Shown here piece by piece: positions 33,598 to 46,189 of a stretch of 64,000 bases of DNA. Where the stretch lies: positions 26,564,071 to 26,628,070 of the forward strand of contig CAXIPT010000001.1 in assembly GCA_964030475.1 (NCBI GenBank), given 5' to 3'. Within the stretch, counting starts at the first letter, position 1. Every line of letters starts with the position of its first letter. The translations under genes were made by a program, and so were the position numbers. The DNA comes from Tethya wilhelma (Eukaryota; Porifera; Demospongiae; Tethyida; Tethyidae). The notes under the pieces are model-generated. The model did not search any database. It had not been told where the DNA came from and saw nothing but the letters and a program-made list of their open reading frames with translations.

Positions 33598-33956
33598 AAT
33601 ACATCAGTCGAGCTAGAGATGTATTAATTTGCTATAGAGTCAAAATTCCACCTTCAAATTGCAGACGTCACCAGTAAGCATAATTATAATTTTATTATAA
33701 ATTAGGAAGGCTGTGCCACTATATATTATGTGAGTGGCGAAAATTATATTAATTAAACAAGCAAAATCAGCTTGACAATTGCACAAAAACTCCCAATCTA
33801 ATGTTATACATCGATCATGACATTGTGTTCACAAAATCCATCATGACGTGTATATGTATACTGTGTATTTCCACTATAATTATCCCACATAGGTTGTGTG
33901 ACTGTCATAAAGGTGATTGTCGCAAATGCTCTGGATCATGTTGTACCATTTTATGA
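33598..33956 (+). pseudogene. Small Cys-rich CaaX-box protein, copy C, first exon not found
   Basis: Exons 33598-33673 (76 nt, two codons longer than in A and B) and 33893-33956. They encode EYISRARDVL..PPSNCRRHQ and the tail LCDCHKGDCRKCSGSCCTIL. Splice sites and phase 2 are kept and the box CTIL is intact. No first exon like those of A or B was seen upstream, where a truncated LINE lies. It is either a truncated pseudogene or a gene with a strongly diverged start. Confidence 0.65.
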
Positions 33957-34128
33957 AAATAGTCATCATGATCGTGGGCCAGATCATAAATATATTTTTT
34001 TTATTGCTTCTTTTGTGTTTCTGGCTACCAATTAATTATCTCCTCATTTCTATCAATATGACACTTATAGGATCATCCATGCATCAATCGTGCCCTTGTG
34101 GAATTCAGAATAAATATAGCAGTGTGGC

Positions 34129-34316
<188 letters not shown>

Positions 34317-34691
34317 GCATTTGTGTGCCTGTGTGTGCATGTGGCTATGTGAAAACATCACTTTGTAAACACCTGACACATGCAGAATAGCAATCATGAA
34401 TTTTGTTAATGGTGACATGCCTGCATGAGTACAACTTGACCTGACATGACCAGAGTGACATGACTAATGACCATGAATATCATGCATCATTGTATTTCAA
34501 AGTAATGCTTCTTGGTTGGTACAAAGGTCATGAACTTTATTACGTACAAGATACCAGCGCAGCTGCAATACAGTGCGTAATAGATATGCACAGTGAGTAT
34601 GATTTAGTACTGCTGAGCAGATCTTATAGCTCAGATGTTAATGTTGTATCCTAATGTCAGCTAGCTGTATAATTTGAAATCATACATGGTC

Positions 34692-35398
34692 ATGGCCAGT
34701 AAGAGTGAGATGGAGAACTTTGGCAGTGAGTATGTGGCTCTGTTGGATTCTGATGATTCTGACACTACTGATTCAGGAAGACCACAATCTGGTACGTAAA
34801 GATCATGTATCCATAATAAAGTGTTAATAGAGTTATATACACTATAGTTCATCATGGTTCCATCCATTGTGAAGGTAATGGAGTCCCTAAGCATCATTAC
34901 ACTTCTTCAAGAGGGTTTACAGATTCTGAAGAGCACAAGATCGGAGTTCTGCACAAGACATTGGAACGAACAGATAGGAGCAACAGTATGTCATTGTGAT
35001 GAAAAGGCTGTGATAAACTTGACTGTACCATGCGATCTTATGTGATTGTATGACAATTTTTTCCCACAGCGAACATGATGGAGAGACGTGACAATACCCA
35101 GTTTGAAAAATGTGTGGTAAAACCAGCAAAAGAGCGGAAAAAATGTAAACTTTGCCAGTAAGTTGGCAAGCCACTAACCGTTATTAATGTTACAGTGAAT
35201 TGTACAATAATACCTACATGCATGGCTCCATACAATGTCAATGACATAATTTTAGAACAATACAAAGGTATAAGTACTTCAGTAAGACTACATACATGAT
35301 CTAGCTCTAGATCTCGTACCGATATGACTTGCAAATTTTTCCTGTGCTATAGGTGCTGCCGTAAAGATGGTTGCTGCCAATGTTGTAACATTTTATGA
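34692..35398 (+). CDS. Small Cys-rich CaaX-box protein, copy D (longer form)
   Basis: Four coding exons, 34692-34791, 34848-34985, 35070-35157 and 35353-35398, in phase, giving 123 residues. The start is MASKSEMENFGSEYVALLDS, acidic, with an ExxxLL pattern (EYVALL) of the sort used in endosomal sorting. The middle is hydrophilic, and the tail has KERKKCKLCQCCRKDGCC followed by QCCNIL. The end CNIL again fits a CaaX box. Compared with A and B it has an extra exon (34848-34985) and unrelated central sequence, but the intron phase before the tail (phase 2) and the CRK-G-CC-C tail pattern are conserved. Confidence 0.75.
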
Positions 35399-36047
35399 AA
35401 TCACAAGAAGTTAATTTAGCGGCTATGTCTTGTATGATAATTATATATGTCCCACAATGTCATATATTGTGCATCACGGATCTGTAAAATTATTCATAGA
35501 TTGTTTGCGTCACAAGCATGCAGAATTTGTGGGCGGGGTCAATTCCAGATTACTGCAACACATGACTATGAATTTCGTTTTAAGACTCCATATTCTACCA
35601 CACTGCAGGTATAGTCACTGTATAAAGTTCGAGAGCAGCACACTTCTCCTAGCTCTGTCATCGTGCAGGTAAGTTTATAGTCTGAGTGCATGGACATAAT
35701 GTTGAGGCCAAACACATGCATGTATTTTTAGAGTGCTTTTATACACCATGAAGGGGGGGTAACAGCTATGTCATATTTTCATCTGACAGTGCATGTGTCT
35801 CATGCATGGTCCTACTATTTCAGCCTATAGTTTGAGAATTGAGAATATATTTAAAGCTTAACTTCAGCTACACAGACTGACTGACTAGATAACAGGCTAA
35901 TTGACGACGGGTTACATTAGATCAGAGTCACAATCAGTGTATACTGTCATCCATGCCAGGTAGCTACATACCGTCATAGGCCGCCATACTATTCAAGTAC
36001 ATTATTCAGTTATTACCAGCTCATTAACATTATTATGATCACCACTG
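35399..36047. other. Spacer between copies D and E
   Basis: No supported gene. It contains a run of G (35752-35758). The open frame at 35430-35672 has no recognisable domain. Confidence 0.4.
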
Positions 36048-37773
36048 ATGCAGCCAGCAGGAGGAGAGGAGCTAGACTGGTACTCTTGATGATTCAGATT
36101 GGATGAGGAAATCTGCCTTAAAAAAAGGAAACTATCCAACTGTGTATCAGGATTATTGGATGATTATTTAAGATGTGAGCGACTAGCCTGATATGATGCC
36201 CAAAATCCCAAATTCACCAATCCAAGCATGAATCAAGGCATACGATTTGATTGAAATTAAGGTGTATCTCCACAATACATGTACACGTGTGCCTGCATGA
36301 TATGATTTTTTTAGTCATTCATTACCATTCATTTTGATGTTGTACCACAATAATAATTATAATATTACTATTATTTAGTGACTTTATGAGGTGCATTTGA
36401 TTTATTTTTTTTTAGGTCCAGCCAAAATTTTAAGAAGTACAAGGTATATAATAAAATTATCATAGTATAATCTGTGACTATGTACCATCCAGTATTAATA
36501 TACCACTCAATCACATGTATAGTAATTTATGATTGGTCCATGCAATCCATACAGGAAAATCAAAACAAGCTGCATGAGGATATGGTACTGTTAGACGAGA
36601 AATCAAGTAAGTAATTTACTAATCATCTGCAATCAGTACAGACACCATAGAATCGTGTGTCATACAATTTGCATTTCATTGTATGCTTAACTTCATTATC
36701 TATAAAGGATTGATACGAGAAGAGGTTGACAGTGAGCCAACATTTCAGAAGAGTCCTCGAAAACAAAAGCGAGGAGTGAGATTTAGAAAAAAACTAAAGA
36801 AATGTTGGTAAGTTCATTTTGCAATCAAAATACATGGAGTGTTCTCTGCATGGACATTAGAATGGTTTCAGTCCCTTTACGTGCTTAATCATGCTGATGT
36901 CTGATTCAACCCCTCAGTAATGATCAAATAAACTAAAGTACAGAGCCTAGCGAGCTTTTATTTCTTTACATCTACACATGCTGATTCAGCCATGTGCATG
37001 TGGTGATCTACATGTCCTACAACTTGAGGCAAAAAGCTGGCATGTGATTGGCACTGATTGCATGTCTGACCACAATGAGTAAACATACATCAGCTTACAT
37101 ACAAGTCATACATCATGAAACAAGTGGTGTGCCTTTGGTAGTGCTCACAGGCACACATACATGAGGCCAGACCAAATTGATTTCACGTTTCTTGGATCCG
37201 CCGAATAATAATTTTTCCTTCCATGCTAAAAAAAAATTTATTCATAGTTGTCACGTGGTCCAACATGTGGTGAATCTGGTTGACAGCACTGTAAAACAAT
37301 CGAGAATTGCTCAAAAGAATGAGATAGCAATCATGGCTAAGCATGTTGGTCTATAGCTTGATACAGATTGTGGAACTGTTTAAACAAAGTAGAAACTATT
37401 GAAAACATCTTGGCTAAACTGGACTTCTGTACTGGCATTGACAGAATCGTAAAATTAATGATATTTTCTTTCTTTTTTTTTTGTCCGCCTACCGGGCCTA
37501 AAGAAAATATTGCCTTAAACCCTCATCATACCAGGAAATCTTAATAATAATAATATTATGTCTGAGCATGATGTTTGGCAAAGATCATCAAACTCATTTG
37601 CTATGCCATAATTTCTGATCTCGATCCTTACAATAATATTATTAGCTAGTCTTCATTATATCAAGTACAACATACATAATTTTTATGGTACCAATGTCTG
37701 ATGCCTTATGTAACTTAATGTATTATGCACACATGTTGAATTTCTTAGGTGTTGTGGATGTTGTACCGGTTGA
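36048..37773 (+). CDS. Small Cys-rich tail protein, copy E (divergent, box lost)
   Basis: Exons 36416-36443, 36555-36606, 36708-36807 and 37749-37773 join in phase, with a possible first exon 36048-36079 (MQPAGGEELDW, phase 2, weaker donor). The product would be about 78 residues. It is strongly basic (SPRKQKRGVRFRKKLKKC) and ends WCCGCCTG. The tail repeats the GCCGCC-T pattern of the family but stops at Gly, so the CaaX box is missing. Palmitoylation alone remains possible. The last intron (about 940 bp) is much longer than the others. Family membership rests on position, the phase-2 tail exon and the Cys pattern. Confidence 0.6.
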
Positions 37774-38602
37774 GAGTCTACAATGCATGCTAACTTTACT
37801 TTGTTTTTATTTCTTGGATAACTACAATTCACACATAAAGTTCATCATCACTAAACACCCCTGCTTTGTGTTATATATTTTACAGTTATTTTCATCTGTA
37901 CATATTAACAGTACCACAGCAACACTCATGCGCAATTATTTTGAGTGCCTGACTTGAACATGACATTGTACTTTAAATTTGATTTTGTAAGGTTTTTGTT
38001 GTTTTAAATAGTTTGGCAAAGTACATTTATCATTGATTGATATCTTGTGGTACTTCTAGCTAAATACTTCCATTCTCATTCTAATGCATTGCCAAGTAAG
38101 ATATAATAAGCATGCTTATAATTATAACTTATAGTGATATTGTTTGTACAAAAAGTTCAAGAGGTATTATTATACTACATCTCTTATCTCAAAAATTGAG
38201 CAACATTGCCACACACTAAGCCAAACAGGGCAATTAATTTTTTGATGAATAAGGGTCCATCAATCAGTCCATTATTTTAATGAGTTATGTTGCAATTACA
38301 GGGTCTCCAGATCTATAACTCTACAATTAATGCTATGTGTAGTGTGCATATGTATCATTAATACAAAGTCTCACTCATTGGGAGTGAGTCTCACTCATTT
38401 TGAAGCTGTCTCACTCCTAAAAGTGTTCAAATTCCTAAAAGTGTTCAAAAATCAGTGATCCTAAAAGTGTTCAAATTTGTATAATGCCAATATGGAGTCT
38501 CACTCTTTCTGCTCTACTGCTTTTATGTAGAAAGATAATGAATTTATATGGTACACATGCAGAAAAATCTCACTAATTTAATTACATGAACCATGGCAGC
38601 TC

Positions 38603-38634
<32 letters not shown>

Positions 38635-38650
38635 TGTGTGTGTGTTCGCT
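37774..38650. other. Spacer with short TCCTAAAAGTGTTCAAA repeats and (TG)n
   Basis: Three copies of CCTAAAAGTGTTCAAA at about 38415-38477 among repeated GTCTCACTC words, then (TG)n at 38601-38645. No gene supported. Confidence 0.7.
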
Positions 38651-38836
38651 GTTAAAATTTGGTGTGTAAAAATGAAAGTAGAACTACACACTTTTACCAA
38701 AGTGTGCTACTACCCAGTGACATGTAAATTTAGAGTTTCTAAAAACTACACACTTCACTTAAGGTGTTACTTCCACATGGAAAATCTCACCCAAAACTAC
38801 GTACACACTTTGTTTTTTGACACACCAAAATTTAAC
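38651..38836. mobile_element. MITE (GTTAAAA ends) lying between (TG)n tracts, second copy
   Basis: Left end GTTAAAATTTGGTGTGTAAA and right end, inverted, GTTAAATTTTGGTGTGTCAA. 186 bp. (TG)n at 38601-38645 and 38840-38870 on the two sides, as at 17672-17955. Confidence 0.8.
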
Positions 38837-38838
38837 TG

Positions 38839-38872
<34 letters not shown>

Positions 38873-39109
38873 CAACCAAAGTTTTTATAGGATATTGCCA
38901 GTTACTGGCTGGGCACGCACACACACACATACACACACAATTACAATAATAATAATATATAGTAATATTGATAAAATTAATGATGAGAAGGATCGAAACA
39001 GTTTCAGTTCAACTACTATAGGCGCTAAAACTCTACAGATGGGTAAATGGCATACAATGTCACTATTATATTATGTCCAGTACACAATGTTATTCATCAC
39101 TGTGTGATG

Positions 39110-40148
39110 CTAGTATCTGTAGGAGGTCATCTCGTGCTTTTCTTGACCCTGCCTCGCATTTTGAGATGTAATCTGCAGTGGCTTGTTGTGATCAATACTG
39201 CTCATGACTGGAACCAAAGCATTGGAATAGGCCTATATACATAATATGTGAATGCATGTATGACATTGTGGTATGGCATGGCAGCTGGTGCAGGCATGCA
39301 CTCCAAAAAATACAACAACAATAAAAAAAAACAATAACTATAAAAGCAATAAATCTTCCTTAGGGGGATTGCTTGTCTATGTATATATAGCTGATCAGGC
39401 ATGGATGCAAAATATTTTGTGCATGCATGGCAAGGGAGCTAGGGAATGATGCTTATACACATGCATGTGCATGTACTCCATTAACCTCAAGATTTAACTG
39501 TTTTCTGATTCAAAAACTTACCATTCCAATACAAACCACAAGTGCCCCAGCAAATGCAACAATGTAGTATATTTGATGCTGACGCAGTGTTTCATCAGTA
39601 GACAGAGTAGCACCATTAGAGAATAGCAATGTAATATTCAAGCCAATGCCATATGCCATTCCACCTGCTGCTGCTGTCACAACTGTGGCACCAAGCTGAC
39701 TCTGAACACAAAGTTAGCTAAGAAAAATTACTATTAGAACAATATTACAGTAGGTAGCAGTTAGCATACACAGTACATGAAATAGTGAAGTCAAGATGGG
39801 AAAAGGATACAACTATTCCAAGAGGCCATTTTCCAATCACCATGTAGATGGAATAAAGAACAAAGTAAATGGGTGGGGATATGGCCAAGATATAATATCC
39901 CGCAAGTTCCCATCGAACAGTGTGAGGAAAATTTGAGTCAAATGTTTGAAAGATAGATAGAAAGTTTGAATCCTGTTGGTTTAGCCATCCAAATCCAACA
40001 ACAAAAGCAATGTATCCCACAGCAGTCAAAAGAGTAGCAGGTAGTGAACACTGTATGCAAAATTATGAACAATAATCAATATACATTTTTATACACAATT
40101 ATCACACACACACACACAATGTCATACACAAACACACCTGCACGCACG

Positions 40149-40188
<40 letters not shown>

Positions 40189-40318
40189 GATATGTATTGA
40201 ATACCAGTGTTGACTTGAAATGAGCACGGAATTTACTCCTGTTGTTGCTTGGTGTGGCATAAGGGTCATCAAAGATGTTTTTATGATGAAAAGTAGCTAT
40301 TACTGGAAGGACAGCCAT
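39110..40318 (-). CDS. Four-TM membrane protein, paralogue 1
   Basis: Exons 40318-40205, 40050-39811, 39701-39522 and probably 39172-39110. All introns are phase 0, giving about 198 residues. A hydrophilic head of 38 residues is followed by four hydrophobic segments: TAVGYIAFVVGFGWL, YYILAISPPIYFVLYSIYMV, ATVVTAAAGGMAYGIGLNI and YYIVAFAGALVVCIGM. A polar tail (ITSQNARQGQEKHEMTSYRY) ends the protein; the acceptor of this last exon is the weakest call. The middle exons match paralogue 2 in length, phase and the motif AYxVGFGWLN. I do not recognise the family; a claudin- or MARVEL-like tetraspan is a guess only. Confidence 0.75.
40097..40188. repeat. (CA)n tracts in intron 1 of four-TM paralogue 1
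   Basis: Two CA runs separated by a mixed GC-containing stretch. Non-coding. Confidence 0.9.
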
Positions 40319-40676
40319 GCAGTAAATCTGTGATCGTGATAATAAATAATAATACTAATGATCATAAGAAGATGTACTTGAATCCAATGGTAACATTACA
40401 GTATACAATACTTCAGTGAAGCCACTGTTAACTCTACACAATAATTTTCAAACTATTATAGATTGACTGGTCAACACTTTACCATAATATTTTGCATGCA
40501 CTGACTCAAAATTCCTATCACAACTACTAGCCTAGTCCTTACGCTTATGCACATGCACAATTCCCTTCCATGAAGCCTTTATCAATGGGACGTTTAAGAC
40601 TCAGTGTGCATGAAAAAAATCAAAATCAACTTAAATTACACTAAAGTTTACACAAAGATAACATTATGTAGTTTAC

Positions 40677-41362
40677 CATTCCAATAGAAAGCTGTACAGA
40701 TCCAGCAAACAAAACAGTTCTATAGATTTCAGGCTCTGTCAGAGTAGGAGTCTCAGTTGCAAGTATAGGCCTCTCTGTCTCAAACTGCAATGCTACTGTC
40801 CTGCCTGAAATGTATGCCATTCCCCCAGCAACTACTAATACAAGAGTAGCAGCTAGTTGACTCTTGTAGACGGGCAAGACAGTTAAAGAAAATCATACAA
40901 TTTATGCAATGATAACATTTTATAATATAATTTTTTGGATCAATCAGTATTATCTTCAATACAATGCAATAAACACTGACTTGGTCTCTCAGATTGATTT
41001 AGGATACAAGTATGCCAACAGCCCACAGGCCAGTCAGCAAGTAAATGGAAAACAGAACAAAGTAAATAGCTGGAGCTATAGCTACCAGATAGTGCTCAGC
41101 CAAAATCCCTCGGGACACTGAAGGTCGGAACTCATCGATATCGTAAAGTGATGTCTGGTCATTCAACCATCCGAATCCTACAAGATATGCAATCCATCCC
41201 AAGGCAGCAAGAAGTATTCCAGGCAACGAATACTGCACTCAAAATTATTGAAATTAATAATAAACGATTCATGATTGTGATTGCATGCACGGTTGAGAAA
41301 CTCACAAGAAAAGCTTCAACACCACCTCGTTTCAAACGTTCACCACAAGAATAGGTAGGCAT
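40677..41362 (-). CDS. Four-TM membrane protein, paralogue 2
   Basis: Exons 41362-41306, 41232-41008 and 40862-40677, all phase 0. A last exon like that of paralogue 1 was not found with confidence between 40320 and 40676. A short head (MPTYSCGERLKRGGVEAFL) is followed by AALGWIAYLVGFGWLN, YLVAIAPAIYFVLFSIYLL, AATLVLVVAGGMAYISG and RTVLFAGSVQLSIGM. The donor context CTTGTATCC is shared with paralogue 1. The pair arose by tandem duplication. The start lies 231 bp from the divergently transcribed receptor-like gene at 41594. Confidence 0.75.
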
Positions 41363-41593
41363 GGTTGAGTGTATATGAGATTGAAACTAACTTACTATAA
41401 AAGCAGGCTTTGTTGTTTTGATAGGCTATGCAGACACACCCACAATGAATTTTTGTGCAACACACCCACTTGTGAACGAGTTTAGTGCGCATGCGTAGAA
41501 AATCAATGCCGATATCATATCAGACCCGACCGCTAAAACTATCCGCGAGTTATTATTACACTGAGAGCTATAGCTGAGAGTTAGAGAATTAAA
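41363..41593. promoter_or_regulatory. Shared divergent promoter region
   Basis: 231 bp between the start codon of the minus-strand four-TM gene and that of the plus-strand receptor gene. It contains TGCGCATGCGT at 41486-41496, a near match to the NRF-1 palindrome. No TATA box is obvious. Confidence 0.5.
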
Positions 41594-41795
41594 ATGCCTA
41601 CTTTTAGGCAGTTTGTAGCATTCCTTGCGGTGCTAATATACGCAACCATCTTCACCCTTTGTCAGGAGATATGTTCTCCAGATATAACTATCAGTAAGCT
41701 GGTTAGCATTCAGTTACGATTACATGTATATTTAATACAATAATAATTGTATCTTGACATAAAGTAAGATGATTATTATTATTATTATTATTATT

Positions 41796-41831
<36 letters not shown>

Positions 41832-44100
41832 ACAGCAATGGTTACAAGTGATCTACAGATAATAGTAACAACTGTTGACTCTGAACCAGTTTCATTTACC
41901 TGCGATTCTGTTTACAATGTTGAAGCACTAAGAAACAATTTTTTCCGAACAACTTTGTGGAGAACCATTTGTCAAAATGCAGAAATTCTGTCAAATGTGA
42001 CACATTTTTGGGAAATTAATGGCACTGGTAGATACTTAACAACAAATGACCTACCAAGGGAGTACATTCAACAAGGGATAGATATTTCTTCAAACTGTAC
42101 AGACTTCAACTTCACAGAACTCTTTGAGACCTGTACAGCATTTCTCCTTGACCAAGATAAAAGTGATAACTGTAGCCTACAGAGACCTGGTAATAGTCGT
42201 CTAAGATGTCGAAATCAAAGGACTATAGCCTTGTTGCCATATTGTCAGACTAATATTACTGTTCCAGCAACAGTAGCTAACAACAACACTGAATACCGCT
42301 GTGGCAGTGCAGCTTGTTATGGGAGGACTCAATGGGCAGACACAACACGGACAATGACAATAATACGTGTTGGAAGGCTACTAATTCAAGGTATATGAAT
42401 ATAATATTGTATGATTGACATAAAATTATGATCATATATAGCATGACATCCCCACAAAGTAATATTATTAGATGGTCTATAGTATATGTACACCAGAGTA
42501 CTTGGATGTGGTCGTATGTAACATTATTGACATGTACTCAAGCAAAATAGCAGATATCTCTTGTTTATACAGGAAGTCTTGCTGCTCCACCAAATTTTCA
42601 ACTATACAGGTATACTATATATAATGGCAGTGATTCACCAGAAGACGAGACTCTCCTATTAGCATGGGATGCTCCCTATACAATGCCTGGGATTCCAATA
42701 TCTTACTATCAAGTGAAAATCAACAACTTTGTGGATTTAACTGTAACAAACGTTAGCTCTAATGCTGACAACCAGTTGATGCTGGATGAGAATTCAACCT
42801 CAATAGATATTGAGACACTGGGAGCATTCAGATTTGTCTACACCCCAGGCTGTGAGAGTATAGAGTTTGGAGTGAGTGCTTGGAATGCTGTGGGTAAAGG
42901 AGAAACAAATACTGTGGTGTTTTCTCAAGGTGAGTTCATACATTACTATCATGCTTGTAGTATTTTCCTACAGTTTCAGTATGACACATACATCATGTAT
43001 TGAATCACTATTCATTGATTATTAGTCTTAGCTATATTGGTGCATAGTGATACAATGTATGCATAATATTTTATGTGGGTATGTATGATTCTACGTGAGT
43101 TTATACTCATACTGCACATGTCATAAATCTAGCATCTCTTCAAGATGTGATAATCTACACTCCTGATAACATTCAGAATGCTATCTGCATACTGTGTGTC
43201 TTTTCGAACAACTCTCGTGCTCTTGGTTGTCACGTAACCCTCACACAAACACAATCATCAATGGTCAATTCAACGACAATAATGGAATCATTCAACATCA
43301 GTCGAAAAACAAGCCAATTGGAATCAAACACACACCTTAAGTTAGATGCCTTCAAATGTGTGACTGCAGTACCAGGAAACTACACTATTCTTGTGAGGGA
43401 GATTGAATGTACTGGTGGTATAGGGAGAATGGAATTTCTCCAAAGTGCAATGATCAGCATAAGCTTAAGCTCTACATATGACATACCAACAGCTAAGCTA
43501 GTCACTGAGGTCCCTCAGGAATTTGAAGTCAACAATACCTGCAGCTTCAAAGGTAAAAGGGTCAAATATACTTATTTACATTCATTGCTATGTGATAAGA
43601 TGTGTATACAAATTATGGACAAATTTACTATACAATTATATATTATTTTCAGGTGAAAATAATGCTACTATGCTAGGTCTGGCGTCATCTACAGCTGTGT
43701 TGTTAGCAGTGGTGTTTGTTTTGATATTGGGCATAGTACTAGTAGGATGTGTCACTTCACATAAAAGAAGAGGAAAGGCTTCACTACACAATTCTTCAAA
43801 GAGAAAAGAAAATGGTAAGCTGAGTGTATGCGATGCTCATTACTATTCACTTCCTTATTTATATTGCACACAGATTGTGATCTACAACTACAACCTAGCT
43901 CCAATCCAGTCGGAACTGCACCAGCTACACTGGCCTATGAATTGCAGAGTACTCCTATCTACGATACATGTACAACTGAAAATTATTATGATAATACCTA
44001 CACAGTATCAGGAGACCTTGGGTATGGTCTGAGTGAAAGGGAAAACTCTGTACCTGAACTGAAACCATGTATTGCATATAATACATTTCAAAAGAAGTGA
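41594..44100 (+). CDS. Type I receptor-like protein with Fn3-like domain and Tyr-rich tail
   Basis: Six exons, 41594-41693, 41836-42390, 42573-42929, 43133-43552, 43653-43814 and 43874-44100. All introns are phase 1, giving 606 residues. A signal peptide (MPTFRQFVAFLAVLIYATIF) is followed by a Cys-rich glycosylated domain (exon 2), a fibronectin-III-like domain in exon 3 (LAAPPNFQLY, LLLAWDAP, FGVSAWNAVGKGE), a second glycosylated domain with Cys pairs (exon 4), and one TM (TAVLLAVVFVLILGIVLVGC) followed by a basic stop-transfer. A tail of about 100 residues carries at least seven Tyr (YELQ, YDTC, YYDNTY, YGLS, YNTF). Uniform phase-1 introns at domain borders are typical of exon-shuffled animal receptors. 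No kinase domain. The ligand is unknown. The Tyr tail suggests SH2-type signalling, by inference. Confidence 0.85.
41769..41831. repeat. (ATT)n(GTT)n triplet repeat abutting a splice acceptor
   Basis: ATT units then about 11 GTT units end 4 bp before the TACAG acceptor of receptor exon 2, so the repeat occupies the place of the polypyrimidine tract. Confidence 0.95.
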
Positions 44101-44381
44101 TTGCTCTCAATATTAATATTCATAAAACTGAGAAGATAAAATGGACTAGACCTAAGCATAACATTTTTTTGTGTCGAACTTGACAATACTTTTTAAAGTT
44201 TTACACATGAACATATGCACACCTACATTCATGGTACATGTACATTATTAGCTAGTGTTAATGATCGACCTATAGCAACTCATATTCAAATGTGTATAAA
44301 ATCCTTAGTACTTTGATAAAGCAATGTATGATGTATCAGTATTATCTTCGATTGATTTACAGTCACCTCTATGTAAATGGG

Positions 44382-45315
44382 CTATGTGGCCTCTGAAGGT
44401 GCTGTGATACCAGAGAGAGATTGACACAGTAGGGTGTTGTAACCTCTCATCAAAGCAGTCACATCTTCAGCAATCTGTTGATAGTTTCCCTCGGTCTGTC
44501 TTGTGGCAATGACTGTAATGGTGTGATTTCATTGAGGAAAATACAAACACGCATGGGTATAAAAAAATAAAACTAAGACGTTCATTCAATGGTTTTGCAT
44601 CTACTATTCATTGCTGGGATGCTCTTAGTAAATGGATGAATCAGACTGTGAGGGTTTCCATCAAAGCACACTACACGCTGAAACAGAAACAGGTGAAGCA
44701 TAACTGTGTGTGCATACTCACTACATGCCAGTGTTTGTAAGTGAATGAATAAACATAGTATAGGAAAAGGATACATTCTTTCATGACAAAGTTGTTCTGT
44801 TCATGATGCTGCCACTTGCGTTCCAAATTACTTAACTAAACAGCAAGAGAAATAAGAGCAATGTAGAATAGTCAAAATTTCGATGTAAAGCTTTGCTATA
44901 TTGATTTACCTGCATGTATGTATCATTTTCTTCAAGTTGTGCTTTGGCTGCTTCATATTCAGCAGCAAGTGATTTAGTTCCTAGAAAAATATCGTGAATC
45001 ACAATATAAAATCAAACTCTTACTTCATACTTTAAGAGCCAGAGGAGGTATGACATGAGTGTGCCTACTTACCAACTCAGCAAAGGATCACTTGTGCTGT
45101 TACAAACGTACAATATACCTCCTCTAGCTGTTGAATGGCTATAATTTATTGTGCTACTTATCCAGTGTTTCCCCCAAAGAGGGGCTTCTTTATTTTTGTC
45201 CTAGGGGAAACACTGTTATCACACATGATACCTACTTTGTTTGGCTGCCTCTTTCCTCTCCAATAAGCTCTGTTCCTCTTCAGCAAGTAACTGTAAGTAG
45301 CACGCGCGCGCACAC

Positions 45316-45368
<53 letters not shown>

Positions 45369-46134
45369 GGGAGAGAGAGCACTATTTTAATGTTTGCTCA
45401 CACTACTGAATTCTTTAGCTTTACCTTTCGTTTCTCCTCCTCAGCTACATGTAGTCCTTGTAAGTCACTGAAAACCTCTATTTCCTGAAAGATTGAAGTC
45501 AACACTACAAATAATAATGTGTGAAAATATTATGCAATGGCTATTGTACCTTTGACATTGTATCAATTTCTTCCTTCAGTCTTTGCAACTCTGCTGTGAT
45601 TTTATTTTCCAACTGAAAAAAAGTTACACAGAGATCTCAAACCACATTGAGGTATAAACACCTTATACAATCCAAGTATTACACATTCACAGGTATATCA
45701 TACTGACAATGCATGGAGTGTGTACATGTGTTTACACATACATCTTCAACTTTCATCAGGTCTACTTTGAGCTTTGAGTTTTCTGAAATTCGTAGAAGAA
45801 ATGCCTTTATAAATATACATATAGCTAACATAGCAATGCATGTAGTAGAGCTCACCCATGTCTAGAGTCTTAGCTGTTGCCTCTGACTTCTCTCTCTCTT
45901 CTTTCTTAAAGAGTAGATCAGCCTGTTGAAGAAAGAAACTAATATCAGGCTAGAGAGATAAACAAGATTTGGGAGACTACATGTGTAGTAGTAAGGGAAT
46001 GAGGGTATGCATATGGTAATAGGGTGGGTACCATAGCAGTATACCTGCATTTCTTCAAACTGATCAGTGCTGGGCATATGCTCCGACTGAGACATGTTCT
46101 GAAAGAAAAAAGATGAATTTAGGATGCTAGTTAG

Positions 46135-46189
<55 letters not shown>

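Noticed and set aside
35430..35672. Sixth small CaaX-type gene between D and E
   Set aside because: No Cys-rich tail or phase-2 last exon could be found in this stretch.
44582..44776. Additional IFT74 exon at 44600-44690
   Set aside because: The phase join from 44775 to 44512 gives the expected conserved end directly (MKE-F-IAT), so this stretch is intron.
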